Assembly: GCF_009689005.1 (NCBI RefSeq)
Contig: NZ_AP021879.1
Coordinates: 310,001-374,000 of the forward strand
Direction: 5' to 3'
Source of the DNA: Desulfosarcina ovata subsp. ovata
Lineage (GTDB): Bacteria > Desulfobacterota > Desulfobacteria > Desulfobacterales > Desulfosarcinaceae
DNA: 64,000 nt
Of this stretch, positions 44,763-53,226 are shown in pieces (positions within the stretch are counted from its first letter, which is position 1; each line of letters starts with the position of its first letter). Under the pieces are notes generated by a model, which was given only the letters and a program-made list of their open reading frames with translations, made no database searches and was not told the DNA's origin. The position numbers and the translations under genes are program-made.

Positions 44763-45333
44763 CAAGCGACAGGTAGTTCAGTAAAAATATATGACAATCC
44801 TTGTACGCAGGGCACAAAAAAAGGTTCAAGATTAGATAGATGGATTAAAGTCGTAAATAAAAATAGTACCATTTTATACCAAACAGAAATTAAAAACTGG
44901 TCAGCCCATGCAATTGGAGGCTCAGTTTTACCAATTAATATTTCAAACAGTGACTTAAAAAAAAGAATAATGATAAATTGGGAAAACCAATGGTCTGAAG
45001 AAAATGGAAATTTTAAAAATGATACTGTCAAAAAAGTTCTCACGCCTATGAAAGCTCCAGAGGAAGAAAGTGTAGAACCTTTAGTAATATTTTGGAGAGC
45101 AATGAGCCCACATGGAGATCAGAACCCATTTTTTTCTATTAATACAAAAAATGAAAATTTTCCAAAAGTAAATATATTTTCAATATCTTTGTATTTTAGG
45201 AATCTATATAAACAATCCCAAACGGGGATATCTATTTACGCACCATATGCAATTAGAAGATTGGAATGGTTGAATAAATTAATCCTAAATAACAGCTAAC
45301 ACGTTGGTCCCGATTACAGATATATGCGGTCGG

Positions 45334-45358
45334 CCCAAAAACTGGACAGTGTGCTAAG
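45334..45358 (+). repeat. Solo left end of the IS3 element at 57754
   Basis: 25 bases beginning CCCAAAAACTGGACAGTGTG are identical to 57759-57783 inside the IS3 left end. The transposase is absent here, so this is a relic. Confidence 0.85.
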
Positions 45359-45616
45359 TGTTAAAACTGTGGTCGGACAAAGCTGGAGACTGGTATGATG
45401 AGCCTTTAGGCCAAAAAAGGGATGTTTTTTATCTTAAATGATGTTTTTGATACCAAAAAGGACGGCTTAGCAGGCAGGTCAGGTTGCGCTGGTAGACGTT
45501 ACTGAAAATCAGTAAGGGTTATACGCAGAACAATATCACGGAACCTGTACGCTCGCACTCTGACCTTCATTGTTTCAAGTCCACCGTAAATGGTATCGCC
45601 AGGTCAAATCTAAAAA
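45359..45616. other. Non-coding stretch after the nuclease-like gene
   Basis: About 260 bp between an IS3 end relic and a pair of hairpin repeats. No gene or structure is supported. Confidence 0.35.
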
Positions 45617-45985
45617 GTTGTGATTAACGCTCTCCATTAGATTGATCGACCGTGACGGTTTGTAGAGTTTATGCCAAAGGAATAATCATCTGATAACCTG
45701 CAGCTTACCGAACTACCATGCAGGTTTTCAATCTGGCAAAATCGGCAAATACCAATACCAACGCTTTATGATGGATGGACTTCAAGTCGAACGAAAATAG
45801 AATCAACCAGGGAAATTGAAAATGTTGTGATAAACGCCCTCCACCAATTTTAAAGAAACGCCTGATCCTACAGATTCTCAAGGTTTATCCCAAAGAAATA
45901 GGCACGTTAAAATCGACAGATTACCAAGACTAATCTGTCGATTTTCAACTTGCCAAAATCTACAGCTAACAATACCAAAGCGCAA
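45617..45985 (+). repeat. Two related ~160-bp repeats, each with a hairpin whose arms differ but stay complementary
   Basis: Unit 1 (45617-45772) and unit 2 (45824-45985) share GTTGTGAT(A/T)AACGC at the start, GTTTAT(G/C)CCAAAG(G/A)AATA in the middle and (T)TTCAA-x-x-TG-CCAAAATC-like and CAATACCAA-CGC ends. Between the shared parts lies a stem: AACCTGCA/TGCAGGTT in unit 1 and a perfect 14-bp AAAATCGACAGATT/AATCTGTCGATTTT in unit 2. Stem sequences differ, pairing is kept. Confidence 0.65.
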
Positions 45986-46089
45986 CTTCAGCATTAATAC
46001 AGATACATCAATTAAACACAATCGTGCATATTCGGTAATCCCACCTGGCCGTAACCGATGCGAATGAATGGGACATTCATTAGTTGCAA

Positions 46090-46186
46090 ATAATGTGAGC
46101 CGGACGCCGTTATTCCGAGCCCAGTGGCACTTAATCTGAGCCGAGAGCGGTGCGTTATTCCGTCCGGGCCGATCTTATTCCGAGCC
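46090..46186 (+). repeat. Five tandem ~21-bp units (TTATTCCGAGCC-like)
   Basis: Units begin at about 46090, 46110, 46131, 46155 and 46175 with consensus TTATTCCGAGCC (variants TTAATCTGAGCC, TTATTCCGTCC). Spacing of 20-24 bp resembles the repeated transposase-binding sites at the ends of IS21-type elements; no such gene is adjacent, so it may be an end relic. Confidence 0.55.
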
Positions 46187-46338
46187 GCTACAGATACCCC
46201 TTGTTGGAGAAGAAATATCCATGCCTGTCCGGATGTTGCCCATAAAAGGTTAAAAATGCTGTTATTATACATAAAATTTATAATTTTCCATTCGGACATT
46301 AATTCTTTCAAGACCAGTATTTACAGTAAGTTACTACC

Positions 46339-47377
46339 CAATGCCGTTTCCTTAACGGTTCGTTTTGTATTCATAGAAAAAGCGTTGTTGTTTGACCCTG
46401 TGCCTCCTTGGAAATTTTCTATTGGGTCTTACGCTTTCAGTCGTTTGGATAAATATTTTTCGTAGTTTACAAATAATTTCAATAAGTTTATTATCGGTTT
46501 GATGAAAAACGTGTACAATCGTATGCTTCATTTTCACCAATGCCTGTGTGAAGTTTATTTGGTGTAAATGCTTCAGGTTTTCAGATTTAGCTTGAATCTG
46601 TTTTTTAGTCGTACTTGCGACGACTGCTGTGAAGTTCTTTGAAAAAACTTTAGCATGGAAATCTTGATAAACGGAACGGTATGTCTTGCCGGAGAAGTTT
46701 TCGATCTGAATGCGATATTTCAAAGTCTTATAATCCTCTTCTACCGGCCAGCGCAGGTGGTACAGATCCGAAAAGTATTCATGCGGATACTTTGCCATAT
46801 CCTTCAGGGAGGTAACGAGTATTTTCGTTTCACCAGATTCCAACTCAACCCGAATAAAGCGAACCTTTATCGGTTTGTTATCAATGCCCATTTGGTGGCA
46901 TTTGCGAAAAGATTGAGGCGTGGGAATAATTTTAGCAATTTGCTCTTTCTTTCCTGATAAATAGAACTTTTTAGCCTCTTTCCACTGATTATACGAAATT
47001 CTGGCGCAAAAATTAGCTCCCAATGAAATGAAGGACCTGGAAATACCGATCCAACTCTTCTTGGTAGGATTGGTTATTCATGTTCATCAAAAAGAAAATG
47101 AGCTCATGAAACGGTAAGTGCCTTGTTCTAACAAAATCATTTGGACTTTCTTTGTTTTTGTTGCGGAACCCTTCGGAGAAAATTGTATTTTTTATATAAT
47201 CAACAAGTTGTGGCACAATTATGGAAAGTCAGGTTCCATGCCAAGTTTTTCGTTTTCAAGCATAATTTTTTCCTTTGTTGAAGTATTATTCTTAAGACAG
47301 AAAACAACTCATATATAGCATAACTAATTGTTAATTTACAATATTTTATATTTGGCTGGCTTAAGGAAACGGCATTG
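46339..47377 (-). mobile_element. Internally deleted IS4-type element
   Basis: Perfect 17-bp inverted ends: CAATGCCGTTTCCTTAA at 46339-46355 and its complement at 47361-47377. Only about 1.04 kb lies between them and the transposase is broken, so a few hundred bases were lost. No clear target duplication. Confidence 0.85.
46352..47216 (-). pseudogene. IS4-type transposase remnant
   Basis: Two frames: 47216-47013 with the N-terminal RTRHLPFHELIFFLMNMNNQ, and 47023-46352 with the C-terminal half including DLYHLRWPVEEDYKTLKYR, the Y-x-x-R-WxxE-type motif near the catalytic Glu. The segment with the first two catalytic Asp residues is missing and the join is out of frame. Confidence 0.85.
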
Positions 47378-48027
47378 ATGTTATACTGAAAGACTCTAAT
47401 TGGAACAGGGCTGAACTATTGAGATATAGCTTGCATCGGTTGGAGTGTCAATTGTTGTGGTAGGTAGGTTTCTGATCATCAGCCGGAAAGTCAGTACCAT
47501 TAAAGATGGGAGCTCGGTAGCTATGCGGAATGGAGCTGTGAAAGGAAATCTGATTTTTCTTATTTTATATGCAAAAAGTACCAGCCGCCAAATTTCTGAT
47601 TTAGCGTGCAAATCTGTAGGCTCAATTTTCTCGTTTTAAATGCAAAAAACACCCGGACAAGGCCGGAATCGGCTAAATTTTCTCGACATAGATTTTCACA
47701 CCAGAATCCGCCCCACGCCATCCACAAGCCCCCAGTATCACCACCAAATCCCGCCAAATCCCGCCAAATCCCACCAATTCCCGCCCAATTCCATTTTTCT
47801 GAGGTCATATGCAAATCAACACTGGTTTTTAAAAATCCTCCTCAAACCATCCCCAAAGAATCCTCGTACAAACACAACGCACCAGAATCACGTCCAATAT
47901 CCCACCAAATCCCGCCAAATCCCATCAATTCCCGCCCAATTCCACTTTTTTGAGATAGCGTGCCTCCCCATACCTGCCCTATTGATCAAATTTGCTTACA
48001 CCAGCGCTTACACGGCCCTGGAAAATT
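47378..48027. repeat. C-rich degenerate repeats next to the tRNA-Arg gene
   Basis: 650 bp without a gene. A core of TTTTCT followed within about 12 bases by ATGCAAA-like sequence recurs at about 47551, 47588, 47625, 47676, 47792 and 47943. Two longer near-copies (47741-47800 and 47892-47950) contain runs of CCC separated by AAATC/GCCA: on the minus strand GGG runs at 47750-47786 and 47901-47937 meet the G-quadruplex pattern. The minus-strand frame over it (Trp/Gly-rich) is a by-product of the repeats. Confidence 0.6.
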
Positions 48028-48032
48028 AGAAA

Positions 48033-48060
48033 GGGGCTACAGCTTGTTTGCTGTAACCCC
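48033..48060 (-). terminator. Terminator of the tRNA-Arg gene
   Basis: GGGGTTACAGC / GCTGTAGCCCC-type stem (one mismatch), 10 bp beyond the tRNA 3' end on the minus strand, followed by TTTCTAATTTT. Confidence 0.75.
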
Positions 48061-48070
48061 CTGAGTTTGC

Positions 48071-48147
<77 letters not shown>

Positions 48148-48256
48148 GGAAAAGTTGGACAGCTTATTAAGCCAAACCGCGATGCATGTCAATGGATTAT
48201 TGAAATATTTCTGATTAATGGTATGAAATTCGTATTCTTGGGAGGTGATAAAAATA

Positions 48257-48772
48257 ATGATAATACAGATGATCATCTCTGTCCTCATGGGAATGATGTT
48301 GCTGGTAGCGGGACGCCGGCTATTCTGGCTGTTTGTCGCTGTGGCCGGATTCGCCGCCGGCCTGCAGGCGGCGCCCATGATTTTCGGTCCGCAACCGTTC
48401 TGGCTGCTCTGGTCCGTCGGATTGATCGGTGGTGTCATCGGCGCGGTGCTGGCCCTGTTTTTTCAGCATATCGCCATCGGTGTGGGCGGGTTTCTGGCGG
48501 GCAGTGCGCTGGCTTTTCAATTGATGGCCCTTCTGGGCCGGTATCCCAGCGGGTGGATAATCCTTGTGGGGGGAATTGTCGGCGCAGTTGCTCTCTTTCT
48601 TGTTTTCGACTGGGCCCTGATCCTGCTTTCGTCCATTGTGGGCGCCGTTTTGCTCGGCGATGGCATGGGCCGGGTCACCTTTGTTCATCCGGCCATGCTG
48701 ATGGTTCTTTTTGTCATCGGCGTGGCCATCCAGGGGGCATGGCTGCTGGCTTCCCGGAAAACTGACCGTTGA
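48257..48772 (+). CDS. Multi-pass membrane protein (TMEM198/DUF4203-like)
   Basis: 171 residues with about six to seven hydrophobic segments rich in Gly/Ala/Leu (RLFWLFVAVAGFAAGLQA, GLIGGVIGAVLALFFQHIA, IILVGGIVGAVALFLVFDWA). The overall pattern resembles DUF4203/TMEM198-type proteins; function unknown. GGGAGG lies upstream; GTG 48245 overlaps it, so ATG 48257 is preferred, though the spacing is long. Confidence 0.75.
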   Translation: MIIQMIISVLMGMMLLVAGRRLFWLFVAVAGFAAGLQAAPMIFGPQPFWLLWSVGLIGGVIGAVLALFFQHIAIGVGGFLAGSALAFQLMALLGRYPSGWIILVGGIVGAVALFLVFDWALILLSSIVGAVLLGDGMGRVTFVHPAMLMVLFVIGVAIQGAWLLASRKTDR

Positions 48773-48877
48773 TCGGGAAAGGGCAACCCGTAGACGTTGC
48801 CAATTCCGAGGCCATCACCCAATTTGCAGCCGATTTGAAGCAATTGAAAAAAGGCACCCGCAAACGAAAAGTGTATT

Positions 48878-49393
48878 TTGACAGCGTATCTGGGCTTTTT
48901 TGCTGAAATTGTCGATGAACTCCTCGCGGGCGGGCACAAGGCCCTGGTCTTCAGCCAGTTTACCGGGCATCTGGGAATCATCCGCGAGGTGGTGGAGAGC
49001 AAATCGATCCGCTACCAGTATCTGGACGGAAGTACTCCGCAGAAAGAGCGTCAGCGCCGGGTGGCGTCATTTCAGAATGGCGACGGAGATCTGTTTCTGA
49101 TCAGCCTCAAGGCCGGTGGCGTTGGCCTGAACCTTACCGCTGCCGACTACGTCATCCATATGGATCCCTGGTGGAATCCGGCCGTTGAAGACCAGGCCGC
49201 CGACCGGGCGCACCGTATCGGCCAAACCCGGCCGGTGACCGTTTACAGCCTGATCGCCCGGCATACGATCGAGGAGAAAATCGTCGCCCTGCACCGCGCC
49301 AAACGGGACCTTGCCGACAGTCTGCTTGACGGTACCGATATGAGCGGGAAAATGAACGCCGAGGAACTGATGGCATTGATTCGGGAGGGATGA
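48878..49393 (+). pseudogene. SNF2-family helicase, C-terminal fragment
   Basis: 171 codons covering only the second RecA-like domain: GGHKALVFSQFTGHLGIIRE, DGSTPQKERQRRVASFQ, LISLKAGGVGLNLTAADYVI, and motif VI DRAHRIGQTRPV. The SNF2_N ATPase half (500 or more residues) is absent upstream, where the membrane-protein gene ends at 48772, and no proper start exists. Confidence 0.88.
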
Positions 49394-49406
49394 GACATCA
49401 AAAAAG

Positions 49407-50201
49407 TTATTTCTTGCCGGGTCCATTGAAAGGGCAGGGAGATGATGGAAATGATGATGCCTGAACTGAATTCGCCGCGGTTGCTTTTTCTACGGTTGCC
49501 TTTTCCAATTGAACAAATTCATCGCAAAAACAAGCGCTGTGGAAAGCCATGGATTTTCTGGCCGCTTCGGGGTCCCCTGTTATAACCGACATAAAAACAT
49601 CGTCATGCTCCCCGATGCGATGAATTGTCAGCAGGCTCTCTGTCAGAAGTTCATTGATAATTTGGTGGGTTAAGGATATCAATGAGATCAGTATGTTTTT
49701 CAAAATAATATTGCCGGACATTTCAGCGAGAATGAAATGAACGGCTGTCAGTTTATTCATGAGGTCTTCGTTTGATTCGAAACCTTGCTTTTCTTGCTCC
49801 AATGCAATTTCAAGCTTTTTTCTATATCCATCGGTGACATTCAACGCAGCCAGTCGCGCGATTTCCGGTTCAATGTATTGACGAACACGGCCCACCTCAT
49901 TAATAGAAAGCTTTTTTGAGGAATATAAATCGGAAACACCCATCTCCAGCAGACCCGCGGAATTTTCTTTGACAAACGCGCCTCCCAGCGGCCCCTGTTT
50001 TATTTTAACGTATCCGCTCACCTGAAGGCCCCGGATGGCTTCCCGCACGACTCCTCGGCTGACATTGAACAAGTTTGTCAATTCTCTTTCCGATGGAAGT
50101 TTGTCTCCTTCTTTATAGGCGCCTTGAAGAATGGCGCCTTTAAGTTGGGCCAACACCTCTTCGCTCGCCCTGGACTGTTTTATCGGTTCAAAAAAATGCA
50201 T
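49407..50201 (-). CDS. FadR-type GntR-family transcriptional regulator
   Basis: 264 residues. N-terminal winged helix (LKGAILQGAYKEGDKLPSER, ELTNLFNVSRGVVREAIRGL), then the all-helical FCD effector domain (VRQYIEPEIARLAALN, LMNKLTAVHFILAEMSGN, HDDVFMSVITGDPEAARKSM). FCD regulators bind carboxylates or acyl compounds. It is divergent from the PHA locus, which makes it a candidate regulator of that locus. ATG 50201 is chosen over the upstream TTG. Confidence 0.9.
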   Translation of the reverse strand: MHFFEPIKQSRASEEVLAQLKGAILQGAYKEGDKLPSERELTNLFNVSRGVVREAIRGLQVSGYVKIKQGPLGGAFVKENSAGLLEMGVSDLYSSKKLSINEVGRVRQYIEPEIARLAALNVTDGYRKKLEIALEQEKQGFESNEDLMNKLTAVHFILAEMSGNIILKNILISLISLTHQIINELLTESLLTIHRIGEHDDVFMSVITGDPEAARKSMAFHSACFCDEFVQLEKATVEKATAANSVQASSFPSSPCPFNGPGKK

Positions 50202-50360
50202 TTCAAATCGCAAGCCCCGGATCTTGAATCAAAGCTATTGCAAACTGACTTTAAGGTCGCCAAGCCAACAGCCCATCTGGTACCACCTTAACAATTAATC
50301 GCGGATAAATTTAAGCATTCATAAAATCATTACAATTCCATCTATCAGAAAAATTATTTC

Positions 50361-50409
50361 TTGACAAGACCAAGAGTACATTATATGTAGGACCATAAAT
50401 GTAAGACCA
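50361..50409 (+). promoter_or_regulatory. Possible promoter with repeated regulator boxes
   Basis: TTGACA at 50361-50366 is followed 17 bp later by TATGTA. Over and after it lie three related boxes: GACAAGACCA (50363-50372), TGTAGGACCA (50386-50395) and TGTAAGACCA (50400-50409), the last two 14 bp apart. They could be operator sites for the divergent FadR-type regulator. Confidence 0.45.
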
Positions 50410-50633
50410 ATAACACCACGCACGCTTTTTAATTCTCGATAAAATTTTTAAATATATTTCGATCTCTTAATTCAAATTTAAGGATAAAGGGAAAGGCGTT
50501 TTTGTTGGTTTGCCAAAGGGGTAAATAGCTTGCCGATGCGCAGGAAGCGTTTTCCCGTTCCCTTCAATGTCGACTACTCATACTGGGTTGATGATGAAAA
50601 CTTCGATTTGAAAAACCACATTCGTTTTACTAC

Positions 50634-50730
50634 GCTTTTTCACACATAGCCCCACTATGTGTAAAAAAGCCCGCCTTGAATACGAATGAAAATCATGCGC
50701 ATCCTGGTATATTCTTATCCGCCAATCGCC
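50634..50730 (+). repeat. 90-bp dispersed repeat, copy 1, with hairpin
   Basis: 50641-50730 matches 57466-57555 with only a few differences, same orientation. It starts with a 16-bp stem (GCTTTTTCACACATAG / CTATGTGTAAAAAAGC, one mismatch, 50634-50670) that can act as a terminator in both directions. Confidence 0.85.
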
Positions 50731-50881
50731 TTGCGGTGATGAATGGGTACTGGAACGAGCCAGAAGAAACCAAAAAAGTAATGAAAAAATAGACTTTGCC
50801 TCCAAATCCCGTCTGCTGTTAAACTGTTTGAAAGAGGATCACCGCAAACCAGTAAACGAACAATTTCATGAAGGAGGTTTT

Positions 50882-50989
50882 ATGCAAGAGCAATGGGCCG
50901 GCACAACTGCCACGGGTTATTCCGCTTTTTCGATGATTTGTTTGATGTGTGAACCAAAAGACGTTGATCAAGGGGGAAATTCACACTGA
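50882..50989 (+). CDS. Possible 35-residue microprotein ahead of the PHA genes
   Basis: AAGGAGG lies 4 nt before an ATG that opens a 35-codon frame, MQEQWAGTTATGYSAFSMIC, with two cysteines in CLMC and a charged end. The Shine-Dalgarno is among the best in the window. No homologue is recognised; it may be a leader peptide or small granule protein. Confidence 0.45.
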   Translation: MQEQWAGTTATGYSAFSMICLMCEPKDVDQGGNSH

Positions 50990-51029
50990 TCCGCGATAAG
51001 CCCAAAAATCCAGCAAAAGGAAACGGTTT

Positions 51030-51512
51030 ATGGATGCAAGATTTCTCGAAGCCTGGGGAAATTATCTGATCGCTGCGGCAAAGGGGAGCGAATCCTTGGA
51101 GGCACTTTCGAGTTGGGTAAACAAAGACAGCAAATCCTTATGGTCATTGCCGGCGGCGTTCTGTCAATTATACGGTATTGATGTCTCGGAGAAACCGAAG
51201 GAGAATATCAATAATACGTTTCAGGAAATACAGAAACTGTTTGTAAAAAACTATTCCGATGCCATCATTGCTATGGGAGCAGTGCCCAAAACAGAGCATG
51301 ATGCACTTATAGAAAAATATAATACGCTCAAGAAAAAGAACGAAGAACAGACCAAAACCATCGAAAAGCTGCAACTGCTATTGGCTACCAAACAAATCGG
51401 CGCGGATAAGGTATGGGATGGAATACAAGGGCTGACCAAATTTCAGGAAAACCAAATTCGAAATGCCATGGACATCGTAACGAAATTGTTTGAGACAGAC
51501 GACAACTCCTAA
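51030..51512 (+). CDS. Phasin/PhaE-like granule-associated protein
   Basis: 160 residues. The first 90 are helical (RFLEAWGNYLIAAAKGSESL) in the style of phasins and PhaE N-termini; residues 100-130 are a coiled coil (EKYNTLKKKNEEQTKTIEKL). No signal peptide. It opens the PHA gene cluster, 94 bp before the PhaC-like hydrolase. Role as a granule coat or synthase partner is inferred from shape and context. Confidence 0.62.
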   Translation: MDARFLEAWGNYLIAAAKGSESLEALSSWVNKDSKSLWSLPAAFCQLYGIDVSEKPKENINNTFQEIQKLFVKNYSDAIIAMGAVPKTEHDALIEKYNTLKKKNEEQTKTIEKLQLLLATKQIGADKVWDGIQGLTKFQENQIRNAMDIVTKLFETDDNS

Positions 51513-51606
51513 TCGTGAAGCATTATTAAGCCTTAATACGCTAACTATAAGCTTATTTATCGTGGCTCAACAGCTGGTTGAGGGTTGCGCCGGAAAGTGA
51601 TGTATC

Positions 51607-53223
51607 ATGACAGATGAAAAACAGACAGGTAACAAAACGGGCGATCTATCCGAAGTTATTGGCGACGGTGCTGCCACCCTGGGGAACCTGCTATCCGCGT
51701 TTCAGACCCATATGGCCGGCATAACAAAATACACCACCGATTTTTTTATCCCTTACGTTCTGGCCGTAAACTATTTCCAGCGGGTTGAAAGCACCAGGCT
51801 GTATAAAGAAAATCCACAGGACAGCAAGGATGCGTACATGGGGTTGCTGGAAAACAACCTTGAACTGATGACGCGCAGTTTGGATGGCAGCACGCAAATG
51901 ATGTTGGCCTATCTGCAAAATGAGGTGGACGGGTTCGCCGAGGCCGCCAAACAGTTATTGTTTGACTTCAATTTTTCCAAGATGAAAACATTCACGGCCC
52001 GCCAGGCCGACCTGATGAATTCGGTGGTCAACGGTTATCCAGAGGCCATTGCCGCCATTGAACCGGAGTATGGGTTTCATTTCGAGCGCGGTGAGCATGC
52101 CAAAGTCGACGAAACCGATCGCTTCCTGCTGTATCGGATCGCACCATCATTGCCAAATGTGGAAACACGGCAGGACGCCAAACCGGTTTTAATCATACCG
52201 CCCTACGTACTTGGCGCCAACATCCTCGGATTCCTTCCCGGTGAGCAGCGAAGCTACGCCCATTGCTTCGCAAACCAGGGGATCCCGACATATATCCGTA
52301 TCCTGAAACCCTTCGACGCCACACCGGCCTTGCAAGTGATGACCGGCGAGGAAGATGCCCTGGACACCCAACGTTTTTGTGAAACCATTTTAAAAAGCCA
52401 CGGAAAACCGGTTACCCTGAACGGGTATTGCCAGGGCGGCTATAATGCGTTGTGTACTTTGCTCAGCGGGCGGTTGGATGGTCTGGTGGATGCCTTCATT
52501 ACCTGTGTTTCACCGATGGACGGCACACGCAGCAAAGGGCTGGCACATTTTTTGTCGCGCCTTCCCAAACGATTCAATGACCTGGCATACGGAACCAAGA
52601 TTCTCCCCAATGGAAATGAAGTGGCTGACGGGCAACTCATGGGATGGGTTTATAAACTCAAAAGCATCGATCAGGAGATCCCCGCCGCGATGTTTTTTCG
52701 TGACGTGTTGATGTTTGCCCGATCTAAACCAGGGGCCCAGAAAGTCAACAAAACTGCTGCCGCACTAAACTACTGGCTGCAGAATGACCGCAGCGATCTC
52801 CCCATGGAAATCACACGGATCAGTTATATCGCCTACAACACCCCGATCACCTCAGATGGTTGCCTGCCGCTCGGCCTGTTCGGTGGGAAGCTTGATTTGA
52901 ATCGCATCAAGGAGAAAAAAATACCCTGGCTGATCTGCTATGGAACTCACGATGATCTTGTGGAAAAGGAGACCGCACTGGCACCCCTCGACTTTATCGA
53001 AGCCGAGGTGACACCGTTTCCCAAAGGTCATGTTGCCATCGCCACCTCCTGGTCCGCGCCGGATTCCGCCTGTGCCCTGCATACGCGCTTTGAAAACGGC
53101 AAATACCGCGGGCCGGTACGATTCCACATGGATCTGGATGATGCCCTGACGAAAAAAAGCAGCCTTGGCGCAAACACAAAATCGTCCAAATCGGTTACAA
53201 CAAAAGCCGGAAAAGAAAGATAA
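51607..53223 (+). CDS. PHA synthase-like alpha/beta hydrolase
   Basis: 538 residues. The lipase-box region is LNGYCQGGYNALCTLL, with Cys in place of Ser as in PHA synthases (GxCxG). Candidate Asp and His are in CYGTHDDLVEKETA and FPKGHVAIATSW. About 190 N-terminal residues are helical and phasin-like. It is longer than and different from the class III PhaC downstream, so this locus has two PhaC-type enzymes. It could be an alternative synthase or a polymer-processing enzyme. The stop is 3 bp before phaE. Confidence 0.8.
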   Translation: MTDEKQTGNKTGDLSEVIGDGAATLGNLLSAFQTHMAGITKYTTDFFIPYVLAVNYFQRVESTRLYKENPQDSKDAYMGLLENNLELMTRSLDGSTQMMLAYLQNEVDGFAEAAKQLLFDFNFSKMKTFTARQADLMNSVVNGYPEAIAAIEPEYGFHFERGEHAKVDETDRFLLYRIAPSLPNVETRQDAKPVLIIPPYVLGANILGFLPGEQRSYAHCFANQGIPTYIRILKPFDATPALQVMTGEEDALDTQRFCETILKSHGKPVTLNGYCQGGYNALCTLLSGRLDGLVDAFITCVSPMDGTRSKGLAHFLSRLPKRFNDLAYGTKILPNGNEVADGQLMGWVYKLKSIDQEIPAAMFFRDVLMFARSKPGAQKVNKTAAALNYWLQNDRSDLPMEITRISYIAYNTPITSDGCLPLGLFGGKLDLNRIKEKKIPWLICYGTHDDLVEKETALAPLDFIEAEVTPFPKGHVAIATSWSAPDSACALHTRFENGKYRGPVRFHMDLDDALTKKSSLGANTKSSKSVTTKAGKER

Positions 53224-53226
53224 CAA

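Larger units (their letters stand above)
43440..45299 (+). pseudogene. PD-(D/E)xK nuclease-like gene split by IS copy B
   Basis: Removing the IS (43589-44762) and one 8-bp target copy restores a frame of 225 codons from ATG 43440 (GGGAG 6 nt upstream), or 249 from TTG 43368. SFAHYIQAT joins to GSSVKIYDNPCTQGTKKGSR, then LDRWIKV and LYQTEIKNWSAHAIGG. The Asp followed by ExK in a strand-like context (TEIKNW) suggests a PD-(D/E)xK nuclease core; this is a motif reading, not a family match. Its position after the helicase suggests a pair. Confidence 0.65.
50202..50881. other. Intergenic region between the GntR regulator and the PHA locus
   Basis: 680 bp. It contains the repeated-box region at 50361-50409 and the 90-bp dispersed repeat with a hairpin at 50634-50730, listed separately; the rest, AT-rich from 50290 to 50480, shows no gene. 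Confidence 0.5.

Noticed and set aside
45617..45985. Hairpin repeats as integron attC sites
   Set aside because: The RYYYAAC and GTTRRRY core boxes are not in the right places and no integron integrase is present.
47560..47814. Trp/Gly-rich minus-strand ORF over the C-rich repeats
   Set aside because: The composition follows the repeat (GGGATTTGGC units); there is no Shine-Dalgarno and the frame breaks between repeat copies.
47741..47950. C-rich repeats as a CRISPR array
   Set aside because: Repeat units vary in length and sequence, there are no equal spacers, and no cas genes except a distant relic.
50578..50805. 75-codon minus-strand ORF
   Set aside because: It lies over the 90-bp dispersed repeat and its hairpin and has no ribosome-binding site.
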